From the NCBI GenBank assembly GCA_023411615.1, contig JAEYOR010000022.1, positions 3,254 to 67,253 on the forward strand: DNA of 64,000 nt, read 5' to 3'. Of the stretch, positions 43,061-51,377 are shown piece by piece. The notes beneath the pieces were generated by a model, which was not told the origin of the DNA, did no database searches, and was given only the letters and a program-made list of their open reading frames with translations. Numbering within the stretch: position 1 is the first letter of the stretch; each line of letters opens with the position of its first letter. The position numbers and the translations under genes are program-made. The stretch is from Actinomycetes bacterium. GTDB lineage: Bacteria > Actinomycetota > Actinomycetes > Actinomycetales > Demequinaceae.

Positions 43061-43527
43061 GGGCGGCGCCAGGACCCCGACTTGCCGCCCTCTTTGGCGA
43101 TGAGTTTCACTTCGCGGATGCTGGTGCCCTTGTCGAGCGCCTTCACCATGTCGACCACGTTGAGGGCGGCCACGGTCACCGCGGTGAAAGCCTCCATCTC
43201 CACCCCCGTGCGGTCGGCAGTGGAGATGGTCGCGGTGATGCGCACGCCCTCGTTCTCGACCTCCACGTCCACCGTGGCGCCGTGAACACCGATCACATGC
43301 GCGAGAGGGAGGAGGTCGGGCGTGCGTTTGGCAGCTGCGATCCCGGCGATGCGGGCCACGGCAAGGGCGTCTCCCTTGGGCACGTTGCCGTCCCGCAAAG
43401 CCGCGACCACATGCGGTGCGCATTCGACAAATCCCTCTGCCGTTGCGCTGCGGACGGTGGGCTGCTTGGCCGTCACGTCAACCATGCGCACCTGACCGCG
43501 CCCATCGAGATGAGTGAAATCGTTCAT
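43057..43527 (-). CDS. moaC: Cyclic pyranopterin monophosphate synthase MoaC
   Basis: A 156-residue enzyme that finishes the first step begun by MoaA. MVDVTAKQPTVRSATAEG, LLPLAHVIGVHGATVDVEVE and TGVEMEAFTAVTVAAL are characteristic. It overlaps moeA and mobA by 4 bp each. Its pathway partner MoaA is encoded in the nar operon on the opposite strand. Confidence 0.96.
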   Translation of the reverse strand: MNDFTHLDGRGQVRMVDVTAKQPTVRSATAEGFVECAPHVVAALRDGNVPKGDALAVARIAGIAAAKRTPDLLPLAHVIGVHGATVDVEVENEGVRITATISTADRTGVEMEAFTAVTVAALNVVDMVKALDKGTSIREVKLIAKEGGKSGSWRRP

Positions 43528-44714
43528 GCGACATACCTCCTCACCAGCACCGTGTCCCCGGCGCGCACCTCATCCACGGCAGCAGCCACTCGTGCCAGGC
43601 CTTCGGAGCGTCCAAGGCGGGCCGCCAAATGCGAACCCGATCCACCGTCGGTGGCGGGCCGCACCCCATCGGATTCGAAGACTATCGGCATCACTTGCTC
43701 GCGGCCTCGCGGGCACGTCCACCCCGCCATCGCCGTTGCAAGACGCCACATGGGCTCCGCCTCACCAACCATCCGCGCAAACGCCGCCACAACAAAAAGT
43801 TCTGTTGAGACCGCCACCGCCACGGGATTGCCGGGGAAGCACAACACCGGGACGTCTCCCACGAGCCCGATTCCTTGAGGCTTTCCCGGTTGCATGGCGA
43901 CCGTTGAGAAGTCCACTCCCGCTTCCGCGAGCGCCGCCTTAACAGGGTCTCTGTCCCCCACGCTTGCACCACCGGTCGTGATGAGAAGGTCAACGGAGGG
44001 CGCAGTTGTCAGCGCCTCCCAGACGGCCTCCGGCGTATCCCCCACGCGCGGGAGCGCGACGGGGATCGCACCAAGCGCCGTGAGAGCGGTGTTGAGGTAC
44101 GCGCCATTCGAGTCGTGGATCTGACCGGGACCGAGAGCCTCGCCCGGCGGGACGAGCTCATCACCAGTCACGAGGAACCCAATGCGCGGACGACGGGCGA
44201 CGTCGAGCGCATGCAGACCCGAGGCGGCGGCAGCGGCGACGTCGCGCGACGTAAGCCTGCGCCCTGCAGTGATGACGAGATCCCCACGTTGGGCGTCCTC
44301 TCCCGTGCGCCGGATGTGAGCGCCGACGCTGGGGGTCGCGGTGAAAGCGACCGTGTCACCAACGCGCTCCGTCAGCTCTTGGGCGACCACCGCGTCGGCC
44401 CCATCAGGCACCGGGGCACCGGTCATGATCCGCGCGGCTTGGCCCGTGGAAAGCGAGGCCCTCGCCGGGTGGCCAGCGCGAGCGGTGTCGGTGACGAGCA
44501 ATCTCCCAGGCGTTTCGGGGCTCGCATCGTAGAGATCGGCGGCGCGGACCGCATATCCGTCCATCGCGGAGTTGTCGAAGGGTGGGCTCGGCACTTCTGC
44601 GCCGTGATCGCGAGCGGCGATGCGGCCAGGCGCTTCGGCGATTGGCACGGTTTCGGGCGGCACGGGGCGCACGAGCACGCGGACGAGCTCCAGGTGGTTG
44701 TCAAGGCTACGCAT
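43524..44714 (-). CDS. moeA: Molybdopterin molybdenumtransferase MoeA
   Basis: About 396 residues; inserts molybdate into adenylated molybdopterin. Domains: N-terminal PPFDNSAMDGYAVRA, the MoCF-binding region LITTGGASVGDRDPVK and GKPQGIGLVGDVPVLCFPGNP, and a small C-terminal beta domain. ATG at 44714 is preceded by GGAGG and lies 8 bp inside moeB; an in-frame start at 44729 lacks that spacing. It is the only moeA in the window. Confidence 0.95.
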   Translation of the reverse strand: MRSLDNHLELVRVLVRPVPPETVPIAEAPGRIAARDHGAEVPSPPFDNSAMDGYAVRAADLYDASPETPGRLLVTDTARAGHPARASLSTGQAARIMTGAPVPDGADAVVAQELTERVGDTVAFTATPSVGAHIRRTGEDAQRGDLVITAGRRLTSRDVAAAAASGLHALDVARRPRIGFLVTGDELVPPGEALGPGQIHDSNGAYLNTALTALGAIPVALPRVGDTPEAVWEALTTAPSVDLLITTGGASVGDRDPVKAALAEAGVDFSTVAMQPGKPQGIGLVGDVPVLCFPGNPVAVAVSTELFVVAAFARMVGEAEPMWRLATAMAGWTCPRGREQVMPIVFESDGVRPATDGGSGSHLAARLGRSEGLARVAAAVDEVRAGDTVLVRRYVA

Positions 44715-45417
44715 GGTGGCCTCCGCCAATGGGCAGCGTGCGCCACTCGCCGTCGCGCGCGTCGAGGACCGAGAGCCTCCCTCTCAGACCTTTGCCGGTG
44801 CCGGTAAGGAGAATGATGACCTGGCTTGCCATCGCAGTGGCGACCTGCCCGCAAAGGGGCCCGAGCACACCGCCCGCGTCGCACACGGCGAGATCAAGCG
44901 GCGGCGCATCGGGGAACACGTCGCGCAATCGGTGGTCACCGTCAAAGACCGTCACCTGGCCAAACCACGTGTAGACAGCGCCCCAGACGAGCGGTATTCC
45001 AAGCTCCTGGGTCACATCAGAGATGTCATATCGCGACGGCCACGTGTCGGTGCAATCGAGCACCACGTCGTGGCCCGCGAGCAGCTGCTCTCCGTCGCCA
45101 ATGCTCAGGCGCGCATTGATCGGCTCCACGCGAGTCCACGGCGCTTGTTTACGAAGAGCTTCGGCAGCGGCGTCCACCTTGCGCCGGCCCACGTCGTCAG
45201 GGCTGAAGAGGATTTGGCGGTGAAGGTTTGACGTCGAAACTGCGTCCGAGTCGATGAGAGTGAGGTGACCGACACCAGCGGCCGCGAGATATGCGGCAGC
45301 CGGGCATCCAAGGCCGCCCGCACCGACAATGGCCACGCGGGCTGCCTCGAGGGCCGCCTGACCGGCCGATCCGAAGCCAGAGAGGGCTCGCTGACGGACG
45401 AAGGGATCACCGTTCAT
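44707..45417 (-). CDS. moeB: ThiF/MoeB-family MoaD-activating adenylyltransferase
   Basis: A 236-residue E1-like protein: VAIVGAGGLGCPAAAYLAAAG for nucleotide binding, LIDSDAVSTSNLHRQILF, and VLDCTDTWPSRYDI with the conserved catalytic Asp. It lacks the C-terminal rhodanese domain of MoeZ-type enzymes and shows no clear CxxC zinc pairs. In this operon the substrate is most likely MoaD (inference). ATG at 45417 overlaps cbiX by 11 bp. Confidence 0.88.
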   Translation of the reverse strand: MNGDPFVRQRALSGFGSAGQAALEAARVAIVGAGGLGCPAAAYLAAAGVGHLTLIDSDAVSTSNLHRQILFSPDDVGRRKVDAAAEALRKQAPWTRVEPINARLSIGDGEQLLAGHDVVLDCTDTWPSRYDISDVTQELGIPLVWGAVYTWFGQVTVFDGDHRLRDVFPDAPPLDLAVCDAGGVLGPLCGQVATAMASQVIILLTGTGKGLRGRLSVLDARDGEWRTLPIGGGHHA

Positions 45418-46105
45418 TGAGGACGTTCGCATATCGATCGAGCACAATCGACACGATATCCGGATGTGGAGCGAGTGGGGCCGTCACCATGTCAGCGCCC
45501 GCCTCGGCGAGTCGATCTTGAAATACTCCCGGCGCGAGCAGCAATGAGGCCACTGCCACCGTGTCGTCCTCGCCGAAGTCGCGCGCGGCACGCACCGCGT
45601 CGGCAACGGACGGCTCGTGTCCTGCAGCAAAGCCAAGCCTCACCGGACCGCCCCATGACTCGCGCATCATCTCGGCCATCTGTGCGGTGTCGGCCTGAGA
45701 GCGCGGGTCCGAGGAGCCCGCCGCCGCAAGCACCAATGTGGCATCACGTGGAACGCGCGCCTCACGAAGGCGTTCCATCACGATGTCGATGAGCCGCTGG
45801 TCAGGGCCAAGGGCAGGCGCTGCAAGAACCGACTCCCGCCCGGCGATCGCCTGAGCAATGTCGTGATAGACGTGATACCCGCCCGCCAAGAGGAGCGGCA
45901 CGACAACGGCACCGCGACCCTCGCGCAACGACAGGTCGGCTACGACATCCGCAAGGAAGGGGCCGTGGACATCAACGTACGCCTCGCGGACGTCCAGATC
46001 GGGATCGGCAGCGCGCACCATATCGAGCACGAGACGAACTGTCTCTTGGCCCGCACGCGAGCGAGTGCCATGTGCGCAGCCAATGAGGATGGGGCGTGAC
46101 GTCAT
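45407..46105 (-). CDS. Sirohydrochlorin chelatase (CbiX/SirB-like)
   Basis: A 232-residue class II chelatase with two similar halves: ILIGCAHGTRSRAG and VVPLLLAGGYHVYHDI in the first, LVLAAAGSSDPRSQADT and VASLLLAPGVFQDRL in the second. In the neighbourhood of cysG and nirB, iron insertion into sirohydrochlorin for siroheme is the likely reaction; cobalt is the alternative known in the family. ATGA overlap with the HemD-HTH gene. Confidence 0.88.
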   Translation of the reverse strand: MTSRPILIGCAHGTRSRAGQETVRLVLDMVRAADPDLDVREAYVDVHGPFLADVVADLSLREGRGAVVVPLLLAGGYHVYHDIAQAIAGRESVLAAPALGPDQRLIDIVMERLREARVPRDATLVLAAAGSSDPRSQADTAQMAEMMRESWGGPVRLGFAAGHEPSVADAVRAARDFGEDDTVAVASLLLAPGVFQDRLAEAGADMVTAPLAPHPDIVSIVLDRYANVLNER

Positions 46106-47217
46106 GGCGCCGTCACCGCAAGCGCATAGCCTCGCTTCACCACGGTTCGCACCAATTGGCGGCTTCCCATGTTCTCGCGCAAGCGGTTGATGGCGGCGTC
46201 AACGGCGTGGCCCGACGCTGTTGCACCAGGCAACATGGCTGCCATCTGTTCGCGAGTCACCACGTTTCCGCGAGCTGCCGCGAGCGCACGGAGGATCTCG
46301 AGTCCAGTGGGGGTCATGGGCAGTACTTTGCCAGCCAAGACCGCTGTGGTTGCGCGAATGACGAGCGGGCCCTCAATGGTGGGCACCTCGATCACGTCAG
46401 AGCCGAAGTGCTGGACAAGTTCGCGCACGAGCGCACCAAGACGCCATCGGCTCGGGTAGACCACGTGCAAACCCGCATCCTCAAGAGGCGCGGCGGTGAC
46501 CGGCCCAACGCCTGCAAGGAGCACTCGGCCGGACCTCACATGGCTCGCGATATCGGTCAACAGTCCGCGTTCGCGCGCGGTGGCAACCCATGAGCCTGCA
46601 GCCGGAGCCGACGTGAAAAGCACGGCATCGGCTCGACCGGCAGCTACGGCCTCGATCCATTCGACGTGGACAGCCGACTCAGCGGGCGGGCCCCAGCCGT
46701 AAACGAGCACGCTGCGAACCGTTGCCCCTGCCGCCTCGAAAGCCTCGTCGAGACCGTCTGAACCCGCGCCGTGGTGTTGAACGGCAATACGAAGCCCGTC
46801 GACTCCTTCGCTCAAGAGGTACCCGCGCAGTTCGGCGGCCGTCTCAGATTCGGCCACCCAATCGGCCTCAAGGCCAGCAGCTTGAATTGCGCCGCGAGCC
46901 TTTGGGCCGCGCGCGATGAGGCGGGCACCGCGGAACGTGTCGATGAGGGACTCGGCAAGACCGGCGGCGTCGGCCGCCTCGATCCAGCCCCGAAAACCGA
47001 TCCCGGTCGTGGCGACGACGATGTCGGGCGGCTCCGCAATCAGTGCCCGCGACGCCTCGACGAGCCGTGCATCATCGAGGTGCGGGACCGTTGACAACGC
47101 GGGCGCACTCGCCACCACCGCGCCGCGCCGCTCGAGCGCGGCTGCGAGTTCACGTTTGCGCCGATCCGCCGTGTTGACGATGACGCAACCGGCAAGGGGT
47201 TCACCCGCCATGGACAC
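46102..47217 (-). CDS. HemD-domain protein fused to a winged-helix DNA-binding domain
   Basis: A 371-residue protein. Residues about 1-265 form a uroporphyrinogen III synthase (HemD) fold (VVATTGIGFRGWIEAADAAG, VLVYGWGPPAES, AVLFTSAPAAGSW); residues about 275-371 form an OmpR-type winged helix (MTPTGLEILRALAA, HAVDAAINRLRENMG, RTVVKRGYAL). It is similar in architecture to actinobacterial regulator-like HemD proteins near nitrite reductase. It may regulate the siroheme or nas genes, act as synthase, or both. A separate hemD exists at 59076. GTG at 47217 has GGAGG 4 bases upstream. Confidence 0.85.
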   Translation of the reverse strand: MSMAGEPLAGCVIVNTADRRKRELAAALERRGAVVASAPALSTVPHLDDARLVEASRALIAEPPDIVVATTGIGFRGWIEAADAAGLAESLIDTFRGARLIARGPKARGAIQAAGLEADWVAESETAAELRGYLLSEGVDGLRIAVQHHGAGSDGLDEAFEAAGATVRSVLVYGWGPPAESAVHVEWIEAVAAGRADAVLFTSAPAAGSWVATARERGLLTDIASHVRSGRVLLAGVGPVTAAPLEDAGLHVVYPSRWRLGALVRELVQHFGSDVIEVPTIEGPLVIRATTAVLAGKVLPMTPTGLEILRALAAARGNVVTREQMAAMLPGATASGHAVDAAINRLRENMGSRQLVRTVVKRGYALAVTAP

Positions 47218-47236
47218 ATCGCCTCCCTCCGGCGCA

Positions 47237-48448
47237 CTACGTCGCGCTCACATCCGATGCAAGCAGGCCGTCTCGCGCCACCTCTCCGATGACGATAACG
47301 ACAGGAGGTTTCACGTCCGTTTCGTACGCGATACGGTCAGCACTTTCGAGTGTGGCGTGCGTGATTCGCTCGTGGGGGGTGCTGCCGCGCTCAATCATGG
47401 CGACGGGCGTGTCCCGTGCTGCGCCTGCCGCCATGCCAGCGTCGGCAAATTGAGCCAGAGTTGCCCTGCCCATCAGCACCACCACAGTGGTCCCATGCGC
47501 TATCGCGGCAATCGCCGCGTCGTCAGGACCAGCGTGGCCAGAGGTGATGAGCACGCCATGACTGATGCGACGCTGGGTGACAGGGATGCCCGCGAGTGCA
47601 GGCACGCTGAGGGCGCTCGTGACGCCGGGAACCACCTCGACGTCAATCCCGGCGACGATGCACGCATGCACTTCCTCGCCTCCGCGGCCGAGCACAAAAG
47701 GATCGCCGCCCTTGAGGCGCACCACCGTCTTTCCTGCGCTCGCGCGGTCGACGAGGATCCGGTTGATCTCTTCTTGCGGGACTGGGTGATTATCAGGGCT
47801 TTTGCCCACGTTGATCACCTCAACGTCGGCGGGAAGTGCGACGAGCAATTCGGCCGCGCCCAAACGATCGGCGACCACAACGTCGGCCTCAGACAGCGCT
47901 TGGCGCCCCCGCACGGTGACGAGACCCGGGTCCCCCGGCCCCGAACCCACCAAGATGACGCGACCGGCGCCCATGCGCCGCCTCCGTAAATCCACGTGCC
48001 CCGCGTCAATATGCGCGGCGACCGCATCGCGGATACCCCGAATCCGGCGCGGATCTGGTGTGTCCGTTGACACCACACCGATGGTGATCTCGCCGTGCGT
48101 CGACATGGCCGCTTGCCGAGCGGAACCTTTGGACGCGTCGGACGCATCGATGCAGAAAACGTGGCGCTCTTCTGCCCACGCGGCGATCGAGTCGTTGAGA
48201 ACGGGATCGTCGGTGGCCGCGACCACAAGCCACGCACCATCAATGTCCGTCTCCACCACCGCCCGCGCCTCCCACCGGAGGTCGCCGTGACTCGCGTGGC
48301 GCCGCAAGTCCGCTGATGCCTCGGGTGCGACCACCACAACATCGGCGCCTTCGGTCATGAAGCGACGCACCCGCCGCGTCGCCACAGCTCCCGCGCCCGC
48401 AATGAGCACTCGCCGGCCCTTCAGATGAAGTCCGATCAGCGTGGTCAT
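47237..48448 (-). CDS. cysG: Bifunctional siroheme synthase: precorrin-2 dehydrogenase plus uroporphyrinogen III methyltransferase
   Basis: A 403-residue fusion. The N-terminal about 150 residues are a precorrin-2 dehydrogenase/Rossmann domain (VLIAGAGAVATRRVRRF), and the C-terminus is SUMT (VGSGPGDPGLVTVRG, VVRLKGGDPFVLGRGGEE). It makes sirohydrochlorin from uroporphyrinogen III; the chelatase CbiX next to it would complete siroheme. ATG at 48448 overlaps nirD (ATGA). A 19-bp gap to the next gene is the only intergenic break in the whole operon. Confidence 0.93.
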   Translation of the reverse strand: MTTLIGLHLKGRRVLIAGAGAVATRRVRRFMTEGADVVVVAPEASADLRRHASHGDLRWEARAVVETDIDGAWLVVAATDDPVLNDSIAAWAEERHVFCIDASDASKGSARQAAMSTHGEITIGVVSTDTPDPRRIRGIRDAVAAHIDAGHVDLRRRRMGAGRVILVGSGPGDPGLVTVRGRQALSEADVVVADRLGAAELLVALPADVEVINVGKSPDNHPVPQEEINRILVDRASAGKTVVRLKGGDPFVLGRGGEEVHACIVAGIDVEVVPGVTSALSVPALAGIPVTQRRISHGVLITSGHAGPDDAAIAAIAHGTTVVVLMGRATLAQFADAGMAAGAARDTPVAMIERGSTPHERITHATLESADRIAYETDVKPPVVIVIGEVARDGLLASDVSAT

Positions 48449-48816
48449 GAGCGACTGGCCAGGTGTAGGTGCACCTGACCATTGTCGACAGTGACCGGGT
48501 ATGTCACCAAATGAGGGCTGAGTCCCGGGCGTGGCTCGCCGTCCTGGGCGTTGAGGCATTCGCCCGTGACGAGAGAAAAGACTTGCTTGTACACGGGAGA
48601 CGCGATGGTCGGCTCATCGCCGCGTGAACCCGTGATGCCACGCGACATCACGTACGCGCCGGAGAACGGGTCCTGATTCTGGACTGCAAAGAGCCGACCG
48701 TCGCTCAAACGGAACAATGCCACTTGCTCACCGTCAACGAGCGCGGCGACCCCCAGGTCCGGCGCAAGAACATCCAGCGGGCACACCTCAACGGCTCCCA
48801 TCGTGACGCCGCTCAT
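48445..48816 (-). CDS. nirD: NAD(P)H-nitrite reductase small subunit NirD
   Basis: A 123-residue Rieske-fold protein (VEVCPLDVLAPDLGVAAL, RLFAVQNQDPFSGAYVMSRG, SPVYKQVFSLVTGECLN) lacking the Cys/His ligands, which is normal for NirD. It partners NirB in reducing nitrite to ammonium in the cytoplasm. Overlaps nirB and cysG by 4 bp. Confidence 0.94.
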   Translation of the reverse strand: MSGVTMGAVEVCPLDVLAPDLGVAALVDGEQVALFRLSDGRLFAVQNQDPFSGAYVMSRGITGSRGDEPTIASPVYKQVFSLVTGECLNAQDGEPRPGLSPHLVTYPVTVDNGQVHLHLASRS

Positions 48817-51377
48817 GAGCGCACCTTCAAACGGTCCGACGCGATGAGCACGGCTCCCTTCTCCCGCTCAGCCCCCGTCGCGGGCCTGCGCTGGCCCCGT
48901 TCCGGCACGTAGGCGAGGGATGGGTCGGGGGTGTCTGGCGCATTGACGAATGAGGCGAATTGCCGCAAACGGGCCGGGTCACGCAGAACCGCTGCCCACT
49001 CGTCCTCGTAAGTGGCGATGTGCCGTTCCATGTGAGCGTCAAGCTCTGCGCCAATGCCGAGTGCGTCGTTGAGGATGATGTCTTTGAGTCGATCGAGGCC
49101 ACCCTCGAATGCTTCTTGCCAAGGAGCGGTGCGTTGCAAACGATCGGCGGTGCGCACATAGAACATGAGGTAACGGTCAATGACGCGGAACAGCTCCTCA
49201 TCAGACAGATCCTCTGCGAACAGTTGCGCGTGCCGTGGCTCAAAGCCGCCATTTCCGCCCACGTACACGTTCCAGCCTTTCTCTGTCGCGATGACCCCCA
49301 CGTCCTTAGAGCGAGCCTCAGCGCATTCGCGAGCGCAACCGCTCACTCCCAACTTGATCTTGTGAGGACTTCGCAGGCCCCGATAACGAAGTTCAAGTGC
49401 AATGGCCATGCCTACGGAGTCCTGCACCCCAAAACGGCACCACGTGGAGCCCACGCAGGACTTCACCGTGCGCAGCGCTTTGCCGTAAGCGTGTCCCGAC
49501 TCCATGCCTGCATCGACGAGCCGTTGCCAGATTGTGGGCAACTGCTCGAGCCGAGCCCCGAACAAGTCGATCCGCTGGCCGCCGGTGATCTTGGTGTAGA
49601 GGCCGAAGTCACGCGCCACCTCCCCGATTGCGATGAGCTTGTCTGGGGTGATTTCGCCTCCGGGCACCCTCGGCACCACCGAGTAGGTGCCATCCTTTTG
49701 CATGTTCGCCATGACACGATCGTTCGTGTCTTGCAAAGCCGCGCGACCCTCGGCGAGCACGTGACGGTTGTACAGCGTCGCGAGGATCGACGCGACGGCT
49801 GGCTTGCAGATATCGCAACCCGAACCGACGCCAAAGCGCCCGATGATGTCGCTGAAGGCATCGAGTTCTGCCACCTGGACTGCCTGGAACAGTTCCGCAC
49901 GGCTCATCGCGAAGTGTTCGCACATGGCGTTGGAAAGGGCGATGCCCTCCTTGGCGAGCTGCGCGCTCATCACTTTCTTGACGAGCGGAACGCATGAGCC
50001 GCATGTGGTGCCGGCGCGGGTACATGCCTTCACCGCGCTGAGGTCATGGCATCCCGCATCGGTCACCGCTTCCCGAATCGCGCCCGCTGAGACGTTGTTG
50101 CACGAACACACTGTGGCGGCATCGGGCATATCCAGTTGCTGCCTCGGCGAGGCCGATTCAGGCAGGAGCCAGGCTGACGGGTCACCGGGAAGCTCCGCGC
50201 CCACCATCGGTCGCAAACTCGCGTACGCCGACGCATCGCCGACGAGAATGCCGCCAAGCAGCGTCCGAGCGTCATCCGTCATGACGAGCTTCTTGTATAT
50301 GCCCGCGACCGGGTCCGCGAAGACCAGTTCGAGCGCACCCGGGGTGGTGGCGAAGGCGTCGCCAAAGCTTGCCACGTCAACGCCGAGCAGTTTGAGCTTG
50401 GCGGACAAGTCTGTGCCGGGGTACGTCGATGAACCACCGAGGAGGCGGTCAACCGCGATCTCCGCCATCGTGTTGCCTGGCGCGACGAGCCCCACCCACG
50501 CACCCTGGATCGACGCCACCTCACCGATGGCGCTCACGTTCGGATCTTCCGTGAGGCAGGTGTCATCGACCACCACACCGCCACGCTCTCCCAGAGTGAG
50601 GCCGCATTCCTTGGCCAATTCATCTCGGGGGCGCACGCCGGCGGCCACAATGACCACGTCGGTGAGCGTCGACGCACCGTCCTGAAAAGCGATCGACCCG
50701 ACGCGACCTCGCTTGTTGGGCAACAGGCGTTCGGTGAACGCATCGACCATCACCGCGACGCCAAGCTTCTCGACGAGGCGCTTGAGCGCGATACCGCCCG
50801 CCTCGTCAACCTGCATGTTCATGAGACGTGGCGCCGCCTGGATCACTGTCGACGTGAGACCCATCTCTTGCAGGGCTCCCGCAGCTTCAAGGCCAAGAAG
50901 CCCGCCTCCGATGACGCTGCCACGCAAGAGCCCGCCGCGCTCGGCGCGCAGGCTGTCCACGTATCCCCGGATTGCCGCAACGTCGTCGATCGTGCGATAG
51001 ACAAACACACCTGGCAGATCAGCGCCTTTCATTGGCGGCATCCACGCATATGTCCCGGTTGCAAGGACGAGGTGGTCGTAATCGAGCACCGAACCGTCCG
51101 CCGCCGTCACGGTGCGGGCGTCTCGATCGATGCTGACGATGCGGTGGTCGCGCCGCAAGGTCACCAGCGGGTCATCCCACAACGCACGATCGCCAAGTTC
51201 GAGATCCTCGGGGTCGCGTCCCGTGAAGTACGAGGTGAGGGCGACGCGGTCATACGGCCGTCGAGGCTCCTCGGCGCAGACGGTCACGCGGAACGCGCCC
51301 TCCGCGTCACGCGCTCGCAGGGCTTCGACGAATCGGTGGGCGACCATCCCGCCGCCTACCACCACGATGTGCTTCAT
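48813..51377 (-). CDS. nirB: NAD(P)H-dependent nitrite reductase large subunit NirB
   Basis: An 854-residue enzyme reducing nitrite to ammonium with six electrons. Domains: FAD/NAD(P)-binding (IVVVGGGMVAHRFVEAL), a BFD-like [2Fe-2S] domain (CSCNNVSAGAIREAV...CGSC), and the siroheme-[4Fe-4S] region with C641, C647, C681 and C685. The start is ATG at 51377, overlapping the preceding flavoprotein gene as ATGA; the longer frame reaching 51467 is non-family sequence. Siroheme comes from the genes just downstream. Confidence 0.97.
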   Translation of the reverse strand: MKHIVVVGGGMVAHRFVEALRARDAEGAFRVTVCAEEPRRPYDRVALTSYFTGRDPEDLELGDRALWDDPLVTLRRDHRIVSIDRDARTVTAADGSVLDYDHLVLATGTYAWMPPMKGADLPGVFVYRTIDDVAAIRGYVDSLRAERGGLLRGSVIGGGLLGLEAAGALQEMGLTSTVIQAAPRLMNMQVDEAGGIALKRLVEKLGVAVMVDAFTERLLPNKRGRVGSIAFQDGASTLTDVVIVAAGVRPRDELAKECGLTLGERGGVVVDDTCLTEDPNVSAIGEVASIQGAWVGLVAPGNTMAEIAVDRLLGGSSTYPGTDLSAKLKLLGVDVASFGDAFATTPGALELVFADPVAGIYKKLVMTDDARTLLGGILVGDASAYASLRPMVGAELPGDPSAWLLPESASPRQQLDMPDAATVCSCNNVSAGAIREAVTDAGCHDLSAVKACTRAGTTCGSCVPLVKKVMSAQLAKEGIALSNAMCEHFAMSRAELFQAVQVAELDAFSDIIGRFGVGSGCDICKPAVASILATLYNRHVLAEGRAALQDTNDRVMANMQKDGTYSVVPRVPGGEITPDKLIAIGEVARDFGLYTKITGGQRIDLFGARLEQLPTIWQRLVDAGMESGHAYGKALRTVKSCVGSTWCRFGVQDSVGMAIALELRYRGLRSPHKIKLGVSGCARECAEARSKDVGVIATEKGWNVYVGGNGGFEPRHAQLFAEDLSDEELFRVIDRYLMFYVRTADRLQRTAPWQEAFEGGLDRLKDIILNDALGIGAELDAHMERHIATYEDEWAAVLRDPARLRQFASFVNAPDTPDPSLAYVPERGQRRPATGAEREKGAVLIASDRLKVRS

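Noticed and set aside
42497..43423. 308-residue version of mobA
   Set aside because: The extra N-terminus reads through moaC in another frame; the GTG at 43060 overlapping the moaC stop fits the MobA family start.
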